From Denticeps clupeoides (lineage: Eukaryota > Chordata > Actinopteri > Clupeiformes > Denticipitidae): a stretch of 64,000 bases of DNA. The DNA is taken from contig NC_041709.1 of the NCBI RefSeq assembly GCF_900700375.1, positions 23,477,515 through 23,541,514 of the forward strand, in the 5' to 3' direction. Shown piece after piece: positions 37,342-47,089 of the stretch. Every line of letters starts with the position of its first letter. Position 1 is the first letter of the stretch. The position numbers were made by a program, and so were the translations under genes. The notes under the pieces were generated by a model. That model was not told the DNA's origin and did not search any database. It saw only the letters and a program-made list of their open reading frames with translations.

Positions 37342-38198
37342 TACGACTGATGGCTGCAGGTCAGGAAGGTGGAGCCATTTATTCATCTGCCGCTGTTTCC
37401 CATATGATCTCCTCACACCTAATTACTTCAGATTAATGCGTGACTCTGATGGCCTTAATCCGGCCCATCAGTGTGGCCCCAACCCAACCACACAAAGGCT
37501 AATATTAGGTCAGATTAGGTCAAATTCCGTTCAATCGCCTTTGTCTAATTCTGTCTAATTCACATTCCCAGAATAACTCACATGTTTACTACATGTAAAG
37601 TTCTAGACTGGCATCTCTAGAACATCACCACAATCTGACTTCTGTCCAAGAGAGTTTCTCTTAGCATGACCAGCCCATTTTTACTGGACTGGTCCAGCAT
37701 GTGGACCATGTACATCCTGTACGGTTACACAGAACCAGTCCACACTCCAGAACTTCTCTACGCATCTACGCATCTCACACATCTCTTACAGTTCTAGACT
37801 CCCAAGGGTCTGGTGTTAATAAGTTCTATGTAGCACACAATGGTTTCTCCCTGGGGTTAAGAACGTAGAACCTTGGTAAGACATCTTCAACCTGAAGGTG
37901 TCTTTACATTCTACAAGATCTTTTTTCCATGTCCCTATCCATACCAGGGTTGCTGCTCAGAACCATGTTCTCGCCCCTGAAATGACTAGAATATTTCACT
38001 TGTAGTGTCATTCATCGGACACACCCAAACTTAGACCTTTCGACACGTTTTTTGAGTTGTCCCTGTCAAGGTCCATGAGAATTAATTCAACCTTTCATTT
38101 AATGAGCAACAGCACCAGCCACTCCACAAGAACCTTCTCGAACTCTCTACTCTCTATCTAACAGTAATGTGGAGAAGATGCGAGAAGATGCTCCTTAC

Positions 38199-38343
38199 CT
38201 AGAATTGGTCCTGCTCCTCCTGGAAGCAAGTGCAGAGATGCAGAACAAAGACGAGTGGAGAACTCCTCTCTCTTTCTGCAGTCTCTCTGTTCCGGCATCC
38301 TTCTGCCGCTCAGCGCTTCCCTTTATACCCCCCAGGCTAATCC
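38199..38343 (-). promoter_or_regulatory. pde6h copy 7 core promoter and non-coding exon 1
   Basis: TAATCC (38338-38343) and TATAAAG (38327-38321) are intact; exon 1 ends at 38199. Only this copy keeps the older far-upstream flank (about 38880-39150) next to it without the array joint. Confidence 0.7.
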
Positions 38344-38800
38344 TGCTCTGATCATCTCCCTGTTACTTCACATGTTTCTAAGCTCACCTCAGTGAGAAGG
38401 TGTATTTTAAGATGGACTCAGGCCAGGTTTAGTCAGCATGTCCTGACCAAGCACAGATCTTCCCATCAGGTCAGTTCAGGTGATACCAGTAGTATGAGTG
38501 CAGTATGAGTGTAGATGTAATCTTGGCTGCTCGCTGAACAACACATATCAAGTGTGAAAAAAGGGCTGATGGTGTAAATTTGTTTTAAAACGGGCAAGGC
38601 AAGTTTTATTTATAGCGCTTATTCTATAAATAGACGCAATGTGAAGTACAATAAAATATGAAAGGGTAGAAAAAGACAGATTAATATGAGAAGAAAAAAT
38701 AAAACTGGTCATAAAAAAAGAGACAAACAAGAACAAATCAGTAAAAAATGGTAAAATCCTGTAATTATAGTTATTTTTAAAACATCTATTAATGTCATCT

Positions 38801-39240
38801 TTAAGGTGGCACAATTTATAAAACGTGCAATCTAACAATCAGTTAATCATTTAATGTTTGGTGTTATTGAAGTGATAAAATGTTGTTCAGGCCTTCGAGG
38901 TCCTGGGTGTGGTTCTGAGTCCTGGTCTCTGATGGGATAAGAGGATTGGCTGTAAGTCTGTTTGGGCCGGTCTGTTTAAGACATACTTTCCCCACTGTGT
39001 TTGCATAACGATACAGGTCTTAAATAACGAGTTTTAAATAAAGTCCTGTCTGTGGAAGGTTCTCGCTGGCTTTTCCGGCTTCGGTGATATTAATAACCTG
39101 CTAATAGAGCACGTGACAATCAGCACTATTCTAAATTTTATTGATGAGCTCATTATTTTATAGACCAAGATGTCTAAAAGCATCGGCTATGCTGATTATT
39201 TGACAGCTGGTTTATCGGGCACCTCTATCTTGTGGTGCTT
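38801..39240. other. ancestral upstream flank of the pde6h block
   Basis: The part at 38900-39150 matches the flank of copy 2 (18620-18780) and partly that of copy 1 (12160-12210), which shows how far the first duplications reached. No gene is seen. Confidence 0.6.
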
Positions 39241-39259
39241 TTTTTTTTTTCAACATTAA

Positions 39260-39790
39260 TACAAACAGTAACCTCAGTCCTGAGATTGGGCCCGAGCTCT
39301 CAAATAAAAAAATATATGTTTACAATAAAGATCTGAGGAAAAAAAATAAAAATAAACAGACAAACTTCAAGCAAAAATATAAACTTAAAAGAGACATAAG
39401 TGGCCTATCCAGCAAGGCTTTGATCTGGTCTCCATCTTCTTTCAAAGAGTCTTCAGCTGTAGTTGTGCTGTCAACTGTTCCATTAAATATAACTGTCTGT
39501 TTTTTTTGTATCCACTGTGAGACTGTGGGTGGTTCAGGTTTCAACCAATAAGTTGTTATAATTTTTCTTTCAGATATTAGTAGGAGATTTAACAAAGATT
39601 TCTGATCCTGGGACAGATAACCCGGGAATTTGTCCAGTAGACACGTTGAAGGGTCCCAGGAAAGATTCACTTTAAGTAGCTTTTCTACGTGCCCCTTATC
39701 TTCAGTCCAAAAGTGTTGAACAGTGGGACAGTCCCAAAATATGTGCATTTGATCACCCACAAGTCCACAGTTTCTCCAGAACTTATTACT
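39260..39790 (-). mobile_element. L1-like LINE 3' fragment
   Basis: On the minus strand a frame reads GDQMHIFWDCPTVQHFW and later LSWDPSTCLL, the C-terminal Cys/His-type region of L1-group ORF2 proteins. The element is 5'-truncated and ends near an A-rich 3' tail (about 39300 on the plus strand). It lies between pde6h copy 7 and erp27. Confidence 0.75.
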
Positions 39791-39839
39791 ACCCCAACTC
39801 CCAGAGCGGAGAAGTGGTGCTTTTTACAGCGGTTAATTC

Positions 39840-39975
39840 TGAAACATGTCCATTATATTATTATCTTATTTTTTGTGCTACTATTACCTTCTGCTTCCAC
39901 TTTCTGCCATGACAATTGCAATTTCCCACTTGTGGGACTAATAAAGGTTGATCTTATCTTATCTTATCTTATCTT
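39840..39975 (+). mobile_element. LINE 3' tail with (TTATC)n
   Basis: TTTCCCACTTGTGGGACTAA forms a short hairpin, followed by TAAAGGTTGATC and four to five repeats of TTATC. Hairpin plus short tandem repeat is the usual 3' end of fish L2-like LINEs. Only the tail is present. Confidence 0.6.
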
Positions 39976-40002
39976 ACTCATTGTTATATTTATTGTCATT
40001 AA

Positions 40003-40150
40003 CATGGTAGTAGCCAGGTGGGTAACACACTCACCTGTGAACCCGAAAACCACAGTCACAGGTTCAAACCACTTTTACTACCACTGGGACTGTTCCTGTA
40101 GCTACTCATTGTAAGTCACTCTGGATAAGCGCAGTAAATCTACATTCATG
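40003..40150 (+). mobile_element. tRNA-derived SINE, family B
   Basis: TAGTAGCCAGGTGGGTAACA (A-box region), CACAGGTTCAAACC (B box) and the tail GTAAGTCACTCTGGATAAGC match other copies at about 1470-1655 (minus), 42240-42350 (minus), 43340-43505 (plus) and 46597-46797 (plus). This one has an internal deletion. Confidence 0.8.
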
Positions 40151-40674
40151 TGTTTACTGTGCACCAGCTTCATCAGTGTGTAAATATTCCAGACACAGTG
40201 GACCTGTGTGTAAATGTTGACTGATCACATGAACTAGTTATTTTCTGCCAAGTTTGAATTACTTTTGCAATTCTTTTCATGAATGTGTGTATAAAGCTTG
40301 TCAAATGAGCAGAGATGGGAAAAGGCCCACGGTGACGTGACTGACTCTGCACTACTGAACACCTGGCGTATCCCACGTCAGCTATGTGCCAAGTTCACTG
40401 GTTCACTTATTACAGGCTGCCTGTGTTACAGCACACAGTGTACATGCACGCTTGTTCAGTAACGCGCTATTCCTCCACCAAGCATGTAACGGACAGACAT
40501 TAAGCTCTGAAATGTGCTGGAAATTAGTTAGGTGTGCACCAGCCAGATCATCAAGCAAACCAAAAAGATAGACCAGAAGCCAAGACCTGGAGCAGTTGTA
40601 ATTCTTGCCTAAAATATTTGAACTAAGTACAAGTGAAGCGATTGTCCTGGTGAAACACTGCCGCACATCACACA

Positions 40675-40872
40675 GTGGCACAGTGAAATGTGCTTTTAAC
40701 CATCACCATTGGTGAGCAGTAGGCAACCTTGACAGGCACCCGGGGAGCAGTGTGTGGGGACGGTGCTTTGCTCAGTGGCACCTCAGTGGTACCTTGGCAG
40801 TTCAGGATTCAAACCAACAACCTTCCATCTACGAGTCTGTATCCTTACCCGCTAGGCCACGACTGCCCCGAC
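40675..40872 (-). mobile_element. tRNA-derived SINE, family A
   Basis: The inverse of the element at 20172: GGTGAGCAGTAGGCAACC, CACCCGGGGAGCAGTGTGTG and CGCTAGGCCACGACTGCCCC. It is diverged. Confidence 0.8.
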
Positions 40873-40879
40873 ATTCTTG

Positions 40880-42829
40880 AGGTTCTTGATGTTTGATTCT
40901 GTAGAGACCTTGTGGATGACTGTTGATTGTTTTCATCCGATATTCACCCTAAACAGCTAAATATAGTTCTGGCAGTGGCACCTGGAAAAACCTTGCATAA
41001 CTAGTACGCATTACAGAGGAGTGACATGTTGAACTGTTCCCCAGGCTGGGGCTAATCCTCATTACCAGCTCTTTTAACTCCTGACCCTGAACAGGATCAT
41101 CTCAGCTCTCTGCACTTCTCTCAACTCATTGCATCATGTGTGATCTTATCATCAGAACACAATATGCTGGAACTGGGACATTTGGTCCAGGTTAACCGGC
41201 ACATTGTGTCGTGAATATCGACACATTGTCAGGTCAACTACATTATCTACTACATTTCTCACAATCACAAAACAATGTGCATTTACACAATCATAATTAC
41301 TATGTTCATGTTTTCTGGACAATCATCAGTAATTGTCTGGATTTTTTTTCTGTGTTCTCCAAATGCCCGTTTGAAACAATTCATATTTTATGAATTCATC
41401 TGCAAGCACGATTTGAACGTTTTGAAGTGTGAGTCTTGTTTGTGTCGACAGACTTTATATAAATAAATTGGTAATCCATTGATAATGCATGAACTAATGT
41501 GCGAGAGAGCTGTCAGTCATCAGGCTCCTCCCATTTTAAACTGTAAAGGTTGTGTTCTGGGTGACAGAAATCACAGCAACAGCAAAGGTATTTTGTTTCT
41601 CTTCCTCAAGTTACACACGACTACAGCGCTTCTTTCTCCTTTTATCTCCTTATGTAAAACCTGAGCATGCCTCTGGACAGCGCCCCTTGCAGCTCAGTGT
41701 GTGGTGGACGTCTGCATGTCTTCAGCGAACGTTTCATCAGTCTTCTCCCCTCTCCCTTCCATCGCTTCATCTGACTCCTGTTCACACCGAAGCACTGCAT
41801 TTCGACTTGTGGTGCACCAGTGAGACCAGTGTGGCTGAGCTGTGGCTCACCTCTGTCCCGTGGTGATTGGCTGCGATTTAAGAGACCGCAGTTGTTTACT
41901 CATGCATGTAACGGCCATTCTCACCACTTCAACCATATCCTGAGTTTTTATGGCAGAAACCGCTTATAATGGGACCCGTGACCAATTTGGGGTGACTGGT
42001 TGAAGAGTGGAGCTTGTCATGTGTTCTCACTCAGCGCAAACAGGACTGGTACTGTGCCGTATTGTGTAGGCCCACCTCGGACCATGAGGTCTTCCTCTAC
42101 CTCTCCAGCACACCATGTGGATTCTTGGTGCAACTGAGATCTGCTGAATCGAAGCCAAATTGAGTCTTCTTGTCCAATGTGAACTCTACTTACACTGCAT
42201 GAACCCTCCAGTCGACTAGATTCACATTTACATCTACAGCATTAAATATCTGGAGACACTCAGGGTTAAGTGTCTTGCTCAGGGACACACTGGTAGGAAG
42301 TGGGGTTTGGTTCATAGGCGTGTCTATGACCCCTATATAGCTATCCTACTATAGAAGACCTGTTTTTTTTTTTACATGATCGTACAGAATGAAGAAGAAA
42401 ATGTAGTGTACTTGTGTCTTGATTTGACCACGTGTACATTCCCCCACTCGTGGTCAGAGCTTCTTCTGCCTGCTGCTATAGTTGGTCTGTGGTTGTCCAG
42501 GCTGTAGATGCCCAGAATCAGATTTTTCCTTATTTATGGCCACATGGCAACAGCTTTGCCCAAGAAAACAATCGCTTTATTTATATCACTCTATAACATG
42601 CACACTCGCTGCTGATTATTAGCATATGCCAGACCATTAGCCGTCTGTTGCAGTGACACGTAGCCCAAAATCCAGTGGAACTGTATCATTGGCAGCTGTG
42701 AGGCTCTCACAGGGTCAGTGGTGGAACTGATGGTGTCAGCAGAAGTAAAAGTACCACTTATTCACATACAGGGTGTGAAACAGAAAGGCTGGACCGTTCA
42801 GTGGCATTAAAGTCAATTCCAGAACTAAA
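40880..42829. other. spacer upstream of erp27
   Basis: Mostly unique-looking AT-rich DNA with a family B SINE relic on minus at about 42240-42350. No exon or RNA gene is recognised. The erp27 promoter should lie in the last few hundred bases, but no clear TATA box is seen before 42830. Confidence 0.4.
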
Positions 42830-44652
42830 ATGTTGCTCACTGTTGTACTTTCACTGCTAATCGCTGACACACAAGGTATGTGCTGAAGGATTTTTATTTT
42901 ACGTTTCCTGTCATTTCCTGCTTCAACTAAAACACAAGATGGAAAAAAACTAAAGCATATAGTCAAATCTTTACGTGTTTTACGTTTTCATGGTGGGTGA
43001 GTAGATTTGCTCTTTATGGAATGTTCTTTAGCGTCCTGTTGGACAGTAATTACATTTTGAAACAGTAATGAAGATGGATTCCTTACTAGTTTAGTTTAAC
43101 ATTGAATTAGTAATTATTTTTTAATTAAAAGTTCATGACGCGTTTTAGTTTTAGCACATCAGTTCTTAGCTGATGACGGAATCTTCTCTAGTTTAGCTTA
43201 ATGTTGGACTGGTAATCACTTTGTGAAGACATCCTGTTACCATGCTGATGATTTTCCTTTGTGATAAAATAAGGGGTGAGTTGAAGATGGAATCCTCACT
43301 GCTTTCCTTTTATGTAACAGAGGTCATTTTTATTTATTTGGCAACACACTGGACCTGAAGCAGAAGCAGGTCCAAATCCCACTTACTACCATTTCCTCCC
43401 TGTGCAAGACACTCCAGTGTCTCCAGGGGGACTGTCCCTGTCACTACTGATTTTAAGTCAGTCTGTATAAAGGCGTCTGATCAATGCCAAAAATGTAAAT
43501 GTATAGCAGTAGTATAATAGTGATGTCTTCACTGGTTAAACACCATGTTAGTCAGGGGCTGAATGTCCAGCATGAACTAAGAGTTTAGAATAGTGGGATT
43601 CATGGGACTGTATTAATTGTGTTAGTGATAAAAGGTTTGCCTTGTCCTCAGCCTCCACGAACAGCCCCCTCCACAGGCTGGACGACCTTGGTGCAGCTGA
43701 GGCCTTCGTGGACTCAGGCGACGTGGCCGTCGTCGGATTCTTTGAGGTCAGGGGCGAGTGGGGAGAACATTGTGAGTGTCTCTGGTATTTAGCGGAGCCT
43801 CACAGAGCAGGAAACGTGGGAGAACTTCATTCCTCCGGAGTGTCGTGTCCCGTCACTGCTTCCCTGGTTTTAACCACAATCCTGGTTCAGTTCAGTTCCG
43901 TGCTACTGTCCAGCCCACATGGAGACAGGGCAGCCATCCCAGAATGCCCAGTGCTTTGGTCCAAGGCAGGGAGAGTAGGCCCATGTGAGGCGTTGTTTTC
44001 CTGGCACCGATCTGTTAGCATAAACCCGACATGAACCTACATTCTGTCCACCTCCAAAACTCCCACTCTATACATTCATTGTACAGAAATGATTTTGGAT
44101 TGAGGTCCACTCAGCATTTGGAGACGACATACATCTGGACAGCACAAAGATTGCATGTCTCTTTCTTTTTCAGCTGACAGGCTTGTCCAATCATCCAACT
44201 TTGATTAGTTACAATTGGTTGAGAAAAATGGAAAATGAAATAGTTACAGCAATGCTAAACATCCGACTAAACACATTTATATGAAATATTAATTGATATA
44301 ATCAACACACAGGTCAAACAGAATGAAATAGGAGTGCTGAGTTCACAGCAGTGGTTCTCACCTTGTTTGATTAGATTTTGTAGAATCATTATCATATCAT
44401 CTTGAAATGGCTGCTGTAGAATTGATCTCGTTTGTCTCTCCTCAGAACAAGGACGCTCATGGATATAATGAGTTTTTGGCAGCTGCTGCTGAGGTCAAGT
44501 CCATTCCTGTGGCTGTGTGCAGCAACAAAGAAGTGTGGGAGAAGTACAACGTAACTTCAGACACCATCTCAATCTTCAGAAAGGTAGCAGCTGTGCACCA
44601 TGCAGATCAGGACATTACGTTTTACGTCAAATGTGTTTTACAGAGCACAGTA

Positions 44653-44693
<41 letters not shown>

Positions 44694-47015
44694 TGCAGGC
44701 AGACCTGCATCAGGAGAACCTTCAGCTTTCGAAAGCCAAGACGGTGGACATTGATGGCCTCAAACGCTTCATTACCATGTACAGCATTCGCTACATCACC
44801 GAGTACAACCAGATGGTACAGTATCTTCATGCCACCTCGCATGGCTGTTAAGAGAGAGTCATGTTGAACCGAACATATAGGGTGGTTGATCCAGTTTGTT
44901 CAGGGAATTTCTATGAAAATGATTTGGTGAGCTTGTTTCACTAATTTCACTGCTAAAAATGTGCATGTTTATTATACAACACCATTGTCGAAATGGCATT
45001 TTGTGGCATTTCTAGCAAAAATACACCCCAAATATAAACTACTACGACTACCAATAAACATACCCTCCATATAATAATATTACCTGTGATTTGTCTTTTT
45101 TTAACTGCTACGGGGCCTTTCATTTCTCGAGCCACCTGTGCATTTACATTAACAGCAATTATCAGATGCATTTATATAGAAATACTGAACCTGTGATCCC
45201 AGAATACTGTTTTATAGATAGAGTTCACAGATAGATAGTTTGATAGTTTAAAGTTTAAAAGTAAAGAGGTGTAATATTGCACAACAGTTATTGCACTTCA
45301 AGACACACAGAATGAGGTAGGACAGAATGAATAGTGTATGAGTAGTGCACTACTCTTTTTACAACAGCGTTTAAATAATAATAAGGCATGTGTGTAGTTA
45401 CTGTGGTTGATATATGGTACAAATGACACATGTTCTGGGGTCTGGTGGAACCTACTTCTTGTTATCATCAAAATGGCAGAGACCTTTCCCATCTTCAAGA
45501 GACCATTAAACACTTGCCTTTCTTAAGTAGTGTAATCTAAGCTAAATACACATAACGATTCCATTGCCATAATCCCGACTCTTAATAAGGTTTGCGGTGG
45601 TATTTAACTTAGTCAGTGTCTAACAGCAGTTGTTGAGTCTAGTTGTACAGTGAAGATCAGATATGGACTACTAAATGCTGTAGATGTAAATGTGAAAGTC
45701 TGGCTTTCCCAATAAAGGGAAATTCCCTACAGAAAAGCCTCAGATATTATAATATAGTGTTTCAAATGTTTTTGTGTTATTTTATGTTTTCTTTCATGGA
45801 TACACCATGGAACCCACTTATGTTCTTTTGCCAGACCGCAGTGGGGCTATTCAAGTCTGGAGTCAAGACGCATCTCCTGCTCTTCACCAACAGAGGGAGT
45901 GGTGAATACAGGAAGCTCAAGGAGCAGCTGGCCACCTTGGCTCCAGAATTCACTGGAAAGGTCTGGCCACTAGTGGACTTAGAGGGGATTTGTTTTCTGT
46001 GGTGGCACCGCCACTGGGTGAATAAGATCCCTGTCCTACTAAACCCAATAATCCATCTTCCAGAAGGTTCCACAAATCTGATTATTTCAACCCAGCTCTA
46101 GCATTCCGAGTGGACAGATGAGGCATTTTCCATAGCAGGGTTAGCACAATCCTTCTAGGATATTGTTAGCTCACAGCTGCAGAATTCACAGCCCCATTTT
46201 CTGAAGCTGAGGTTGAAGGCTGTAGGTTTGGTGCAGGAACAAATAATGTGTAAATAACATATACACATTAAATAGCAAAAGGTGATTCTAACCATGAATT
46301 CCAGCCATGATTTAGGACCGAGGAGGAACTGACCTCAGGTCGTGGATAACTCAAATTATTAGTGAATATCCTTTCTGTTCCAGTTCCTCTTTGTACTGAT
46401 CGATGGAGAGGAGAAGTCCAATGACCGCTCACTGGACTACTTTGGCCTCAAGCCTCGAGACCTACCCCGAGTCGGCATCTACGACGGCCATTCCGACAGG
46501 AAGTGGCTCATGTCAGAGGGAGAAATCTCTACTGACCGTGTGCGAAGCTTCTGCCAATCATTCTTGGACAGGATTCTTCAGGTATTCTTCAGGTTCGAGT
46601 GGTAGTAGCCTAGTGGGTAACACACTTATCTGTGAACCAGAAGACCCAGGTTCCAATCCCGCTTACTACCATTGTGTCCTTGAGCAAGACACTTAACCCT
46701 AAGTTGCTCCAGGGGGACTGTCCCTGTAAATACTAATTGTAAGTCTCTCTGGATAAGGGCGTCTGATAAATGCCGTAAATGTAATGTAAATGTAGGTAAG
46801 GTGGGCTCTGTTCATAATTATCAGCCAAATCAGTGAAATAATATAGACAAAAAAAAGTGATTTTACTGTGTCATAATGAATCATGAAAATCTCAAACCAG
46901 TGAAACGTTTGGTTTTTACACTGTGTCTTTATAAAAAAACAGGAATAACACAATTGCACTTCTTTTTTAGAAAGTAAACGATGCTGGGCAGCCTGAGGCC
47001 AGAACCGAACTCTGA
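42830..47015 (+). CDS. erp27: endoplasmic reticulum protein 27 (PDI family, non-catalytic)
   Basis: ERP27 is an ER-lumen member of the protein disulfide isomerase family with two thioredoxin-like domains (b and b') and no CxxC active site; it binds unfolded clients and recruits ERp57. Exons are 42830-42875, 43652-43746, 44446-44583, 44699-44815, 45835-45960, 46384-46581 and 46971-47015 (stop TGA), all GT-AG with agreeing phases, giving 254 residues (human 273). The first exon encodes a signal peptide (MLLTVVLSLLIADTQ). Then follow VAVVGFFE, VCSNKEVWEKYNV, SIRYITEYNQM, LFVLIDGEEKSNDRSLDYFG and PRVGIYD, all typical. The protein ends RTEL, a KDEL-like retrieval signal. Intron 3 ends in a (TG)18 run next to the acceptor, and intron 6 begins with a SINE. 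AATAAA is at 47081-47086. Confidence 0.93.
43340..43505 (+). mobile_element. SINE, family B, in erp27 intron 1
   Basis: CAGGTCCAAATCCCACTTAC (B-box region), CCAGGGGGACTGTCCCTGTC and the tail AAGTCAGTCTGTATAAAGGC. It is diverged and ends about 150 bp before erp27 exon 2. Confidence 0.7.
44655..44690 (+). repeat. (TG)18 abutting the erp27 exon 4 acceptor
   Basis: An uninterrupted TG run replaces the usual pyrimidine tract; only TATTGCAG separates it from exon 4 at 44699. UG repeats in RNA bind TDP-43 and CELF proteins. Confidence 0.9.
46597..46797 (+). mobile_element. SINE, family B, in erp27 intron 6
   Basis: A nearly complete copy: GTAGTAGCCTAGTGGGTAAC (A-box region), CCAGGTTCCAATCCC (B box), CCAGGGGGACTGTCCCTG, and the tail CTCTGGATAAGGGCGTCTGA ending in repeats of TGTAAA. 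It starts about 15 bp after the exon 6 splice donor. Confidence 0.88.
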
Positions 47016-47089
47016 ACATGTCGGACGAAAAAAAAACTTTTCAACTTTTTAACTGAATCCTGAATTCTGTGAAATGCAAAAATAAAGAA

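Larger units (their letters stand above)
21098..38800. repeat. five-unit tandem array (about 3.5 kb each) carrying pde6h copies 3-7
   Basis: Units run about 21098-24700, 24701-28231, 28232-31762, 31763-35304 and 35305-38800, head to tail. Repeat distances measured at the word AATGTCATCT are 3531, 3531, 3542 and 3500 bp. Each unit contains, left to right, a LINE remnant, the right end of an hAT element, a duplicated rbfox2 3'UTR piece, a whole pde6h gene on minus and its upstream flank. The units are nearly identical by eye. The internal joint (AATGTCATCT then AATGTCAAATTATATG) fuses pde6h upstream DNA to the LINE. Units 2-5 share a deletion of about 90 bp inside the LINE that unit 1 lacks. 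Confidence 0.93.

Noticed and set aside
9951-37416. Start at the upstream Met (MRRSYGKQ...) of the 61-residue minus frames
   Set aside because: That part is intron: a good acceptor (CTGCAG) lies between it and MDTG, and MDTG gives a protein of family size and start.
24065-38351. Recurrent 60-residue plus-strand frame starting MEKM
   Set aside because: It is the complement of the pde6h non-coding first exon and TATA region; the real gene is on minus.
21098-38800. A CRISPR array or satellite DNA
   Set aside because: The units are 3.5 kb, each with a spliced gene; this is a eukaryotic segmental tandem duplication.
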